Shown here: piece by piece, positions 1-5,082 of the stretch
Numbering within the stretch: the first letter of the stretch is position 1
Layout: every line of letters begins with the position of its first letter
The notes under the pieces: generated by a model
Databases searched by the model: none
Told to the model about the DNA's origin: nothing
The model's input: the letters and a program-made list of their open reading frames with translations, nothing else
Made by a program: the position numbers and the translations under genes
NCBI GenBank assembly: GCA_943331195.2
Contig: CALQKQ020000291.1
Coordinates: forward strand, 1-5,082
From: Akkermansia muciniphila
Lineage (GTDB): Bacteria > Verrucomicrobiota > Verrucomicrobiia > Verrucomicrobiales > V1-33
DNA length: 5,082 bases
Direction of reading: 5' to 3'

Positions 1-7
1 CCCTCCC

Positions 8-988
8 ATGCCCCTAGAACCCTCCCTCCCCAAAGTCGTCCTCGCTGGCGGCACTGGCTTCCTCGGCCGCCGCCTCCAGCGCGTCTTCGCCGCCGCTGGC
101 TACGACGTGGTCGTGCTCACCCGTCACCCCGAGCAAGTCTCTGCCCCCGCCCGCGCCGTCGCCTGGGACCCCACCACCTTCGGCCCCTGGACCCGAGAAC
201 TGGAAGGCGCCGCCGCCCTCATCAACCTCGCCGGCAAAAACGTCGACTGCCGCTACACCGCCGCCAACCGCCGCGACATCCTCAAATCCCGCCTCAACAG
301 CGTCCGCGCCCTCGCCGAAGCCGTGCGCCGCTGCGCCCAGCCCCCCGCCACCTGGGTGCAAGCCGCCTCCCTCGCCATCTACGGCGACGCTGGTCCCCTC
401 TGGTGCGATGAAACCGCGCCCCTCGGCCAGGGCTTCGCCCCCGAGGTCTGCGCCAAGTGGGAAAACGCCTTCCACAAAACGCCGCTCCCTCCCCTCCGCA
501 AGGTCCTGCTCCGCATCGGCTTTGTCCTCAGCCCCGAAGGCGGTGCCCTCCCCGTCCTCGCCCGCCTCGCCAAAGGCTTCGCCGGTGCCCCCGCCGGCAG
601 CGGAAAACAATGGGTCAGCTGGATCCACGCCCACGACATGGACCGCATCTTCCTGCGCGCCGTCACCGACCCCGCCCTCGAAGGCACCTTCAACGCCTGC
701 ACCGCCGGCCCCGTCACCAATGCTGAATTGATGGCCGAACTCCGCACCCTCTACCGCCGCCCCTGGCTCCCCGCCATGCCCCCCTGGCTCGTCCAAGCCG
801 CCGCCTGGCTGCTCCACTCCGACGCCTCCCTCGCCCTCACCGGCCGCCGCGGCCTCCCCGGCCGCCTCATGGAAGTCGGCTTCCGCTTCGACTACCCCGC
901 CCTCGGCCCCGCCCTCGACGAAATGCTGCTCGGCCCCCGCCTCCCCCTGGCCTCCCCGCATCTCCTCGCTCCCGCCGCCGCCCACTAG
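8..988 (+). CDS. TIGR01777-type NAD(P)-binding epimerase-like protein (SDR39U1/YfcH family)
   Basis: A 326-residue cytoplasmic protein of the atypical short-chain dehydrogenase/reductase group that includes E. coli YfcH and eukaryotic SDR39U1. The Rossmann motif GGTGFLG is at residues 14-20, after a short beta strand. NLAG (73-76) is the usual turn near the cofactor, and IYG (124-126) sits where the family has its conserved tyrosine motif. The stretch from RIGFVLSPEGGALP (169-182) to SWIHAHD (204-210) is very typical, as is PVTNAEL (235-241). The C-terminal part, about 255-310 with GFRFDYPAL, matches the DUF1731 tail. Length is slightly above the usual 300 or so, because of a proline/alanine-rich end after residue 310. 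The ATG is eight residues before the Rossmann strand, as expected, but only seven bases precede it, so an upstream start cannot be excluded and no ribosome binding site is visible. The substrate is unknown for the family; plant and cyanobacterial relatives are linked to plastid or cell division. Codons end mostly in C. The stop overlaps that of the converging gene. Confidence 0.93.
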   Translation: MPLEPSLPKVVLAGGTGFLGRRLQRVFAAAGYDVVVLTRHPEQVSAPARAVAWDPTTFGPWTRELEGAAALINLAGKNVDCRYTAANRRDILKSRLNSVRALAEAVRRCAQPPATWVQAASLAIYGDAGPLWCDETAPLGQGFAPEVCAKWENAFHKTPLPPLRKVLLRIGFVLSPEGGALPVLARLAKGFAGAPAGSGKQWVSWIHAHDMDRIFLRAVTDPALEGTFNACTAGPVTNAELMAELRTLYRRPWLPAMPPWLVQAAAWLLHSDASLALTGRRGLPGRLMEVGFRFDYPALGPALDEMLLGPRLPLASPHLLAPAAAH

Positions 989-2376
989 CCAAAAATCTTC
1001 TCATAGGCCGCCCCCTCATTCAAGGTGGGCCGCTCGGGCCGCCCCTTGTATTTGTAAATCAAATCCATATTCCCCACCCCCAGCGCGGCCAAAATCGTGG
1101 CGTGCAGGTCGTGCACATGGAGCCGCTCCTCCACCGCGTGCAGCCCCAGCTCATCGGTGCTCCCAATGGTCTGCCCGCCCTTCACCCCGCCTCCCGCCAT
1201 CCACATCGTAAACCCCGTCGGATTGTGGTCCCGCCCATCCCCCTTTTCGCTCTGCGGCGTGCGCCCGAATTCCCCCCCCCAGACCACCAGAGTCGACTCC
1301 AACAAGCCCCGCCCCTTCAAATCCTTCAACAACCCCGCGATCGGCAAATCCACCCCCCGGCACAGCCCGCCGTGGTTCTCCTCCATCCGGGTGTGCGCAT
1401 CCCACTTGCTCCCCGCCCCGCTGTATAACTGCACAAACCGCGTCCCCCGCTCCACCAAGCGCCGCGCCTGCAAACACATCCGCCCAAACGTCTCCGTCGC
1501 CTTCTCGTCCAGCCCATAAAGCTTCTGCGTCGCCGCGCTCTCCTGCGTCAAATCCACCGCTTCCGGCGCCGTCGCCTGCATCCGATACGCCAATTCATAC
1601 GAAGCAATCCGCGCTTCCAACTCCGACTGCTCCGGGTGCTCCTCCGCATAGCTCCGGTTCAAGCGATTCAAAAACCCCAGCCGCGCCTCCTGCCGCTCCT
1701 CCCCCACGCTGGCCAGCGGATGCAAATGCGGCAGCGGCTCCCGCCCCGAACTCATGCGCGTCCCCTGATACCCAGCCGGCATGAATCCCGCCCCCCAATT
1801 GCGCGGCCCATTGATCACCGGCGCAGGATTGTCCTGCATCACCACAAACGCCGGCAAATCCGCATTCTCCGTCCCCAACCCATAGCTCACCCACGACCCC
1901 AGCGAAGGCCGACCCGCCAACGTGCTCCCCGTATTCATCTGGCACACCCCCGACGAGTGGTTGATCCCATCCGCCCAGCACGACCGAATCACCGCCAAAT
2001 CATCCGCACAGCCCGCCAAATGCGGCAGCCAATCGCTCATCCACAGCCCGCTCTCCCCGTGCTGCTTAAACGTCCGCCGACTCCCCAACAGCGGCGATTG
2101 ATACTCCCCCATCGCCGTGATCACCCGCCGAAAACTCGCCGGAATCGGCTGCCCCGCCAGCCGGTTCAACTCCGGCTTCGGATCAAACAAATCCAAGTGG
2201 CTCGGCCCCCCCTCCATGAACAAAAAAATCACACTCCGCGCCCGCGCCACCTTCTGCGGCAGCCCCCGCCCTTCCGCCTGCAACAAATGGCTCAACGCCA
2301 GCGCCCCAAACCCAGCTCCCGCCTGCTGCAAAAACGCCCGCCGACTGCGGGTAAACTGAATGCGGTGACAACTCAT
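985..2376 (-). CDS. Tat-exported DUF1501 protein (sulfatase/alkaline phosphatase-like), copy A
   Basis: A 463-residue DUF1501 (PF07394) protein. The N-terminus has a twin-arginine signal: SRRAFLQ at residues 11-17, then a small hydrophobic Gly/Ala/Leu stretch to about residue 34, so export of a folded protein is likely. Family motifs in order are GGPSHLDLFDPKPE (56-69), NH (139-140), WDAH (325-328), EENH (332-335), RGLLESTLVVWGGEFGR (356-372), DGRDHNP (380-386) and HVHDLHATILAALGV (420-434). The Asp/His pairs resemble metal-ligand positions of the alkaline phosphatase superfamily. That is an inference; the biochemical role of DUF1501 proteins is largely unestablished. Length is normal. An in-frame TTG at 2379 lies immediately upstream of the ATG and is better spaced from the AAGGA site, so the true start could be one codon earlier. 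No DUF1549/DUF1553 partner gene is adjacent, which is unusual for the family. Codons end mostly in G or T, opposite to the plus-strand genes. Confidence 0.93.
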   Translation of the reverse strand: MSCHRIQFTRSRRAFLQQAGAGFGALALSHLLQAEGRGLPQKVARARSVIFLFMEGGPSHLDLFDPKPELNRLAGQPIPASFRRVITAMGEYQSPLLGSRRTFKQHGESGLWMSDWLPHLAGCADDLAVIRSCWADGINHSSGVCQMNTGSTLAGRPSLGSWVSYGLGTENADLPAFVVMQDNPAPVINGPRNWGAGFMPAGYQGTRMSSGREPLPHLHPLASVGEERQEARLGFLNRLNRSYAEEHPEQSELEARIASYELAYRMQATAPEAVDLTQESAATQKLYGLDEKATETFGRMCLQARRLVERGTRFVQLYSGAGSKWDAHTRMEENHGGLCRGVDLPIAGLLKDLKGRGLLESTLVVWGGEFGRTPQSEKGDGRDHNPTGFTMWMAGGGVKGGQTIGSTDELGLHAVEERLHVHDLHATILAALGVGNMDLIYKYKGRPERPTLNEGAAYEKIFG

Positions 2377-2486
2377 CAAACCAAAGTCCTTCTTCCAGAG
2401 GAACGCCCCACAGCGCCCCAGTTTTCTATATTTCCATGATTCCAGTGGACCGCCCCGCGTTTTGCCTTAGGGTCCCATCTCACGCG
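2377..2486. promoter_or_regulatory. Divergent intergenic region with candidate promoter elements
   Basis: About 110 bp lie between the start of DUF1501 copy A (-) and the preferred start of the 176-residue protein (+), so it should hold both promoters. The only AT-rich patch is at 2421-2433. It contains TATATT at 2427-2432, a fair -10 box for the plus-strand gene, but no good -35 box lies 16-18 bp upstream. The minus strand of the same patch reads AATATAG and could serve the other gene. Two direct copies of CGCCCCA (2404-2410 and 2414-2420) are one helical turn apart, and CGCCCC recurs at 2451-2456; on this C-rich strand that could be chance. If the 176-residue protein instead starts at 2436, the gap shrinks to about 60 bp. 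Confidence 0.35.
2387..2391 (-). promoter_or_regulatory. Shine-Dalgarno site for DUF1501 copy A
   Basis: Read on the minus strand this is AAGGA, inside the purine run GAAGAAGGA. It lies 7 nt from the TTG at 2379 and 10 nt from the ATG at 2376. The spacing favours TTG and the codon favours ATG; the two proteins differ by one residue. It is the only clear ribosome binding site in the window. Confidence 0.55.
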
Positions 2487-3017
2487 ATGTACTCCGAGGA
2501 TAGCATTCATTACGCGCTGGAAACCACCGAAGTCCTCCATGAGCCCGACCGGCGCATCGATACCTTCGGCTCCACCAGCTTTCAGTTTCACCTGATCAGT
2601 GAACTCATGGACGACGTCCAGCAAGTCCGCGTGCGCAGCGGCCAAATCCACGCCGAGCGCCCCACCATCCTCAAACCCGAACCCTACGCCGACCTCGAAT
2701 TCGAAGGCTTCGGTGAGGGCGCCTCCGCCTTCGCCCAGTGGATGAAGGAACGCATGAGCCGCACCAACGCCGCCCTCCTCCAATACGGCTTCTCCTTCCG
2801 CAAAAGCGACGTCACCGAATCCCTCATCCACGACTCCCTCCCCGCCGTCACCGACCGCGTCCTCACCGAAGTCCGCGCCACCAACAACCCCCTCGCCGCC
2901 GTCATCCTCGGCGTCGACGACACCTGGGAAATCTGCCTCCTCAAGTTTACCCTCGAAATGATTCACAAGTCCCACCGCATCAACCTCTTCGACTTCAAGC
3001 GCCGCGGCCTCCTCTAG
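2487..3017 (+). CDS. Conserved small protein of unknown function, 176 residues
   Basis: I do not recognise a named domain. The protein is soluble-looking, with no signal peptide or membrane segment, so probably cytoplasmic. It is rich in alternating charged and hydrophobic residues, and an alpha/beta fold is likely. Distinctive segments are DRRIDTFGSTSFQFHLISEL (21-40), VRVRSGQIHAERP (47-59), FEGFG (72-76), QYGFSFRKSDVTE (99-111), GVDDTWEICLLKFT (142-155) and the basic end DFKRRGLL (169-176). This dense pattern looks like a conserved family, and from memory similar proteins occur in Planctomycetota/Verrucomicrobiota, though that is unchecked. An in-frame ATG at 2436 would add 17 residues (MIPVDRPAFCLRVPSHA) that look unstructured and lie in the promoter region, so I prefer 2487. 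Neither start has a clear ribosome binding site. It diverges from DUF1501 copy A and converges on copy B, so it is probably monocistronic. The coding case is strong: uninterrupted frame, C-ending codons and realistic protein composition. Confidence 0.82.
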   Translation: MYSEDSIHYALETTEVLHEPDRRIDTFGSTSFQFHLISELMDDVQQVRVRSGQIHAERPTILKPEPYADLEFEGFGEGASAFAQWMKERMSRTNAALLQYGFSFRKSDVTESLIHDSLPAVTDRVLTEVRATNNPLAAVILGVDDTWEICLLKFTLEMIHKSHRINLFDFKRRGLL

Positions 3018-3046
3018 CGCCACCCGCCGCCAAGGCGCGCTTTCTT
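3017..3046 (+). terminator. Possible weak terminator after the 176-residue protein gene
   Basis: GCGCC (3017-3021) pairs perfectly with GGCGC (3034-3038) around a 12-base loop, and a pyrimidine-rich stretch CTTTCTTCT follows. The stem begins at the last base of the stop codon. The stem is short and the T tract is broken by C, so this is a weak candidate for intrinsic termination. Confidence 0.3.
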
Positions 3047-3172
3047 CTGCGCCCCGCCCCCTGCGCCCCCCAACCCCCCAGAGCGCCCGACGCCACACCG
3101 CAGGCCCCGACCCCACCGCGCGCTCCAGCCAAGCGCCCCCGCTGCGCCGCCCCCGCGCCCCGGTCGACCCGA

Positions 3173-3208
3173 CGGCGGGCCCGCCGCCCGCCGCCCGCCG
3201 CCCGCCGC
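3173..3208. repeat. Heptanucleotide tandem repeat with adjoining palindrome
   Basis: Four perfect tandem copies of the 7-mer CCGCCGC fill 3181-3208. The array adjoins and overlaps a perfect 14-bp palindrome, CGGCGGGCCCGCCG (3173-3186). It lies in the roughly 190-bp gap between the ends of the two converging genes, immediately beyond the DUF1501 copy B stop. The rest of that gap (3018-3172) is almost pure C/G low-complexity sequence with no credible reading frame; the only other structure I see is an 8-bp palindrome, GGTCGACC, at 3162-3169. Such arrays can change copy number by slippage. Confidence 0.8.
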
Positions 3209-3228
3209 GCCTTAAGCGAAAAGGCGCG
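3206..3228 (-). terminator. Hairpin spanning the stop codon of DUF1501 copy B
   Basis: CGCGCCTT (3206-3213) pairs perfectly with AAGGCGCG (3221-3228) around a 7-base loop. The stem and loop include the last codons and the TAA stop (3212-3214) of the minus-strand gene. No T tract follows on the minus strand, only G/C-rich repeats, so this would be a Rho-type or stabilising 3' structure, not a classical intrinsic terminator. The hairpin is plain in the sequence; the function is inferred. Confidence 0.35.
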
Positions 3229-4681
3229 ACACCGCCGCCGCCTTGACCAACTCGCGCGGCTGATTGAGGTGGTTGTAGACAATCGTTTCCGGCGCAATCC
3301 CCACCGCGTGGTAAATCGTCGCCAGCAATTCCCCCGGATGAACCGGATCCTCCGCCGGAGCCGAACCCGTGGCGTCGGATTTCCCGTGCACATACCCGCG
3401 CTTGATCCCCGCTCCCGCGATCACCGCCGAATAGCAATACGGCCAGTGGTCCCGCCCATCCGGCGTATTCCCGTTGCCCGAAGTGCTCACCCCCTTGACC
3501 GGGCTGCGGCCAAATTCCCCCACCGCCACCACCAAGGTGCTGTCGAGCAAACCGCGCTCGTCTAAGTCTTCCAAAAGCGAACTCAGCCCATTGTCCAACA
3601 TGGGGGCCGCTTGGTCCTTCATGCGCGTGAACAAGCCGCTGTGGACGTCCCAGGAATGATTGTCCGAATTGGCGACCTTGGGCCAAATCACCTCCACCAC
3701 CTTGGTGCCCGCTTCGACGAGGCGGCGGGCCAACAAGCAGCTTTGCCCAAACGTGTTGCGCCCATACTTGTCGCGCAGCGCCGCCGACTCCTGCTCAATC
3801 GCAAACGCCTCCCGCGCCCGCCCGCTCACGATCAAATTGAGCGCCCGATCGTAATATTCATCCAATTGATAGGAAGCCACCGCTTTCTCCAACTCCGGCA
3901 TCTGCTTTTCCAAGGTTTCCCGCAGCCGCGCGCGCCGCTGCAGCCGCACCGTAAACACATCCGGCCGCAGTTGCAGGTCGTCGATCCGAATCCGGCTCAT
4001 CTTGTCCAGATCCATGTCGTCGCCATCGGGATACAGCGTATAGGGATCAAAGGCTTTCCCCAAAAATCCCGCCGTCCCCGCTTTGCCCACCACGTTGCTC
4101 TCCTGCAATGGGCGCGGCAACATCACAAACGGCAACATCGGCACATCCGACGGCTTCAGCCGAATGATGTTAGCGCCAAAGTTCGGAAAATCCTTCGGGC
4201 TAGGAGGCTCCAGTTGACCCGACGGGCTCACCTTGTCCGTGGTGTATCCCGTCATCATCTGATAAATCGCCGCCGTGTGATTGAAAAGCCCGTTAGGCGT
4301 GTAGCTCATCGAGCGAATCAAGGTGAACTTGTCGTTCACCGTCGCCAAGCGAGGCAGCAACTCCGTGAAATGCACCCCCGGCACCTTCGTCGGAATGGCC
4401 TTGAACTCGCTCTTCACGTTCGTCGGCACATTTTCCTTCGGGTCCCACAAATCCAAATGGCTCGGCCCGCCTTGCAAATAGAGCAAAATCACGCTCTTCG
4501 CCTTCCCCCAGCCCGGCCCCCCGCCCGCCCCACTGCTTTCCGCCGCCGCCTGCGCCCGAAACACCTGGTTCAGCGTCAACCCGAGCATCCCGCTCCCGCC
4601 CACCCGCAAAAAATCCCGCCGCGTCGCCCCCAGGTGCGAATCACACAAATCTTTGGCCGAAGCACCAGGAAGGCGGAACAT
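3212..4681 (-). CDS. Tat-exported DUF1501 protein (sulfatase/alkaline phosphatase-like), copy B
   Basis: A 489-residue DUF1501 protein, clearly a different subgroup from copy A. A Tat signal is present: TRRDFLRVGG at residues 20-29, then a hydrophobic stretch to the Ala run AQAAA (43-47). Motifs in order are GGPSHLDLWDPKE (71-83), NH (134-135), a long middle insert at about 170-260, ARRLVEAGTKVVEV (318-331), DNHSWDVH (340-347), RGLLDSTLVVAVGEFGR (376-392), DGRDHWP (408-414) and HPGELLATIYHAVGI (448-462). The conserved Asp/His sites suggest metal binding as in the alkaline phosphatase superfamily; this is inferred. The frame stays open to an ATG at 4849, but the extra 56 residues have no family character and would push the Tat signal more than 75 residues inwards, so I chose the ATG at 4681. 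No strong ribosome binding site precedes it. No DUF1549/DUF1553 gene is adjacent: upstream lie non-coding DNA and an opposite-strand tRNA. Codons end mostly in G or T. Confidence 0.93.
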   Translation of the reverse strand: MFRLPGASAKDLCDSHLGATRRDFLRVGGSGMLGLTLNQVFRAQAAAESSGAGGGPGWGKAKSVILLYLQGGPSHLDLWDPKENVPTNVKSEFKAIPTKVPGVHFTELLPRLATVNDKFTLIRSMSYTPNGLFNHTAAIYQMMTGYTTDKVSPSGQLEPPSPKDFPNFGANIIRLKPSDVPMLPFVMLPRPLQESNVVGKAGTAGFLGKAFDPYTLYPDGDDMDLDKMSRIRIDDLQLRPDVFTVRLQRRARLRETLEKQMPELEKAVASYQLDEYYDRALNLIVSGRAREAFAIEQESAALRDKYGRNTFGQSCLLARRLVEAGTKVVEVIWPKVANSDNHSWDVHSGLFTRMKDQAAPMLDNGLSSLLEDLDERGLLDSTLVVAVGEFGRSPVKGVSTSGNGNTPDGRDHWPYCYSAVIAGAGIKRGYVHGKSDATGSAPAEDPVHPGELLATIYHAVGIAPETIVYNHLNQPRELVKAAAVSRLFA

Positions 4682-4704
4682 AAAAGCAGTAGGTAAGCGC
4701 TCCA

Positions 4705-4736
4705 AGCGGCCAACTCCGACTCGGAGGCGGCCCGCT
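4705..4736. promoter_or_regulatory. Dyad upstream of DUF1501 copy B, possible operator or 5' leader hairpin
   Basis: The core CTCCGA-C-TCGGAG (4714-4726) is a perfect 6+6 inverted repeat. It is flanked by outer arms AGCGG (4705-4709) and CCGCT (4732-4736), with two further pairs possible (4710-4711 with 4729-4730) if one C is bulged and a 2x2 internal loop is allowed. The dyad starts 24 bp before the ATG at 4681. Its place suggests a repressor site or a structured leader. I recognise no specific regulator. The rest of 4682-4902 holds no gene and no clear promoter for copy B. Besides the dyad and a possible tRNA promoter, it has only a small GCGCC/GGCGC hairpin at 4877-4891. Confidence 0.4.
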
Positions 4737-4835
4737 CGCAGACAATTCGCCCCGTAATACGCCGCCGCCACTTCACCTTTTCCGCCAGTCGCCTTTTCCC
4801 CCAGATTTAAGCGCCGCCATACCCCGCAAAAAGCC

Positions 4836-4864
4836 TTGCGGTCCGCCACTTTGGGTGTAAAGAA
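4836..4864 (+). promoter_or_regulatory. Weak candidate promoter for tRNA-Lys
   Basis: TTGCGG (4836-4841) resembles a -35 box and TAAAGA (4858-4863) a poor -10 box, 16 bp apart. Transcription would begin some 30 nt before the tRNA. Both boxes match the sigma-70 consensus badly; they are the best pair I can see upstream of the tRNA. Confidence 0.2.
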
Positions 4865-4902
4865 GCCCCTCGCGCAGCGCCAACCCGGCGCCAGTAGCGA
4901 AT

Positions 4903-4978
4903 GGACAGGTAGCTCAGTTGGTAGAGCAGGCGGCTTTTAACCATCTGGTCCTGGGTTCGAGTCCCAGCCTGTCCACCA
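4903..4978 (+). tRNA. tRNA-Lys, anticodon UUU, with encoded CCA
   Basis: A full cloverleaf can be drawn. The acceptor stem GGACAGG (4903-4909) pairs with CCTGTCC (4968-4974) over seven perfect pairs. T8 and A9 follow, then the D stem GCTC/GAGC (4912-4915 with 4924-4927) with a loop containing GG. The anticodon loop CTTTTAA (4934-4940) gives anticodon TTT at 4936-4938, which reads lysine codons AAA and AAG. The variable loop has five bases, the T stem CTGGG/CCCAG is perfect, and the T loop is TTCGAGT. The discriminator is A4975 and CCA is encoded at 4976-4978. One oddity: the anticodon stem GGCGG/CCATC has a central C4931-A4943 mismatch and a G-T pair (4930-4944). The other stems are perfect and the sequence is close to E. 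coli tRNA-Lys in layout, so a functional gene is likely. Confidence 0.96.
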
Positions 4979-4986
4979 CTTCCCCC

Positions 4987-5007
4987 ACCAGGCACCCGGC
5001 ACCAGGC
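4987..5007. repeat. Second heptanucleotide tandem repeat, downstream of the tRNA
   Basis: Three tandem 7-mers, ACCAGGC, ACCCGGC and ACCAGGC, differ by one base in the middle copy. The array begins eight bases after the encoded CCA of the tRNA. Its unit differs from that of the array at 3181-3208 but has the same 7-bp period. Confidence 0.65.
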
Positions 5008-5065
5008 CGCTCCCTGGCCCCAGCGCCCCTGTTTTCCCCGCCCCCGCTGGACCGGAGCCCTTTTT
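5002..5065 (+). terminator. Hairpins and T runs after tRNA-Lys, possible terminator
   Basis: Two small stems follow the tRNA. CCAGG (5002-5006) pairs with CCTGG (5013-5017) around six bases. CCAGCG (5020-5025) pairs with CGCTGG (5045-5050) around 19 bases, with five T at 5061-5065 ten bases further on. Neither is an ideal intrinsic terminator, because the T runs sit too far from the stems, but this is the likeliest place for tRNA transcription to end. No gene is visible from 4979 to the window end. Confidence 0.25.
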
Positions 5066-5082
5066 CCCCTGGGACACAGGAC

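Noticed and set aside
14..985. A 323-residue Gly/Glu-rich minus-strand frame opposite the epimerase gene
   Set aside because: It lies entirely antisense to a well-supported gene, has repetitive composition and shows no domain. It is a by-product of C-ending codons.
3018..3211. CRISPR array or small RNA gene in the convergent gap
   Set aside because: The repeats are 7 bp, contiguous and without spacers. The sequence is low-complexity C/G with no recognisable RNA fold beyond small hairpins.
2376..3686. A 436-residue Gly-rich minus-strand frame
   Set aside because: It is antisense to the 176-residue gene and overlaps the 3' end of copy B in another frame. Its low-complexity Gly/Glu/Ala composition is the expected shadow of C-rich coding DNA.
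1636..4696. Long plus-strand frames rich in Arg, Pro and His (1636-2439, 2738-3565, 3611-4696)
   Set aside because: Their composition is not that of a folded protein. They lie mostly over the well-supported DUF1501 genes (copies A and B) and the 176-residue gene in other frames.
4682..4849. A 56-residue N-terminal extension of DUF1501 copy B starting at ATG 4849
   Set aside because: The residues have no family similarity, would bury the Tat signal far inside the protein, and cover the dyad region. The ATG at 4681 gives a normal Tat signal position.
4807..4995. A 62-residue minus-strand frame containing TRTQDQMVKSRLLYQLSYLS
   Set aside because: This is the antisense translation of tRNA-Lys (4903-4978), a well-known source of false hypothetical proteins.
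4903..5082. tRNA 3' end as an integration (att) site
   Set aside because: I found no second copy of the tRNA 3' end in the window and no integrase. The short CCTGGGACACAGG match near the end is too small to count.

Overview
The window is about 5.1 kb of GC-rich bacterial chromosome. Two Tat-exported DUF1501 proteins, a small conserved cytoplasmic protein of unassigned function and a very C-rich top strand together suggest a member of the Planctomycetota/Verrucomicrobiota group. I lean towards Verrucomicrobiota, on the family content and from memory. Nothing here fixes the species. There is no insertion sequence, integrase, phage gene or CRISPR array, so the region looks like ordinary chromosomal housekeeping and accessory content, not an island.

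Layout, left to right. Positions 8-988 (+) encode a TIGR01777/SDR39U1-type NAD(P)-binding epimerase-like protein (YfcH relative). It converges on a DUF1501 protein at 985-2376 (-), and the two stop codons share one palindromic CTAG. A divergent intergenic region (2377-2486) separates that gene from a 176-residue conserved protein of unknown function at 2487-3017 (+). A very C-rich gap of about 190 bp (3018-3211) with heptanucleotide tandem repeats and hairpins follows. It ends at the stop of a second, distinct DUF1501 protein at 3212-4681 (-). Positions 4682-4902 carry no convincing gene but contain a dyad just upstream of the second DUF1501 start. A tRNA-Lys(UUU) with encoded CCA occupies 4903-4978 (+), followed by non-coding DNA with another heptanucleotide repeat and weak terminator-like hairpins.

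How the genes relate. No operon is visible. Each protein gene has an opposite-strand neighbour on the sides that can be seen, so each is probably transcribed separately. The two DUF1501 proteins are exported, probably periplasmic, members of the alkaline phosphatase/sulfatase-like group. In these phyla they usually sit beside DUF1549/DUF1553 cytochrome-type genes, and neither does here. I see no joint pathway linking the epimerase, the 176-residue protein and the DUF1501 proteins.

The points most worth a second look are the unassigned 176-residue protein, the pair of partnerless DUF1501 genes, the strong strand-dependent composition, the dyad upstream of the second DUF1501 gene, and the 7-bp tandem repeats in both non-coding gaps. 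I did not find a clear new multi-gene system.
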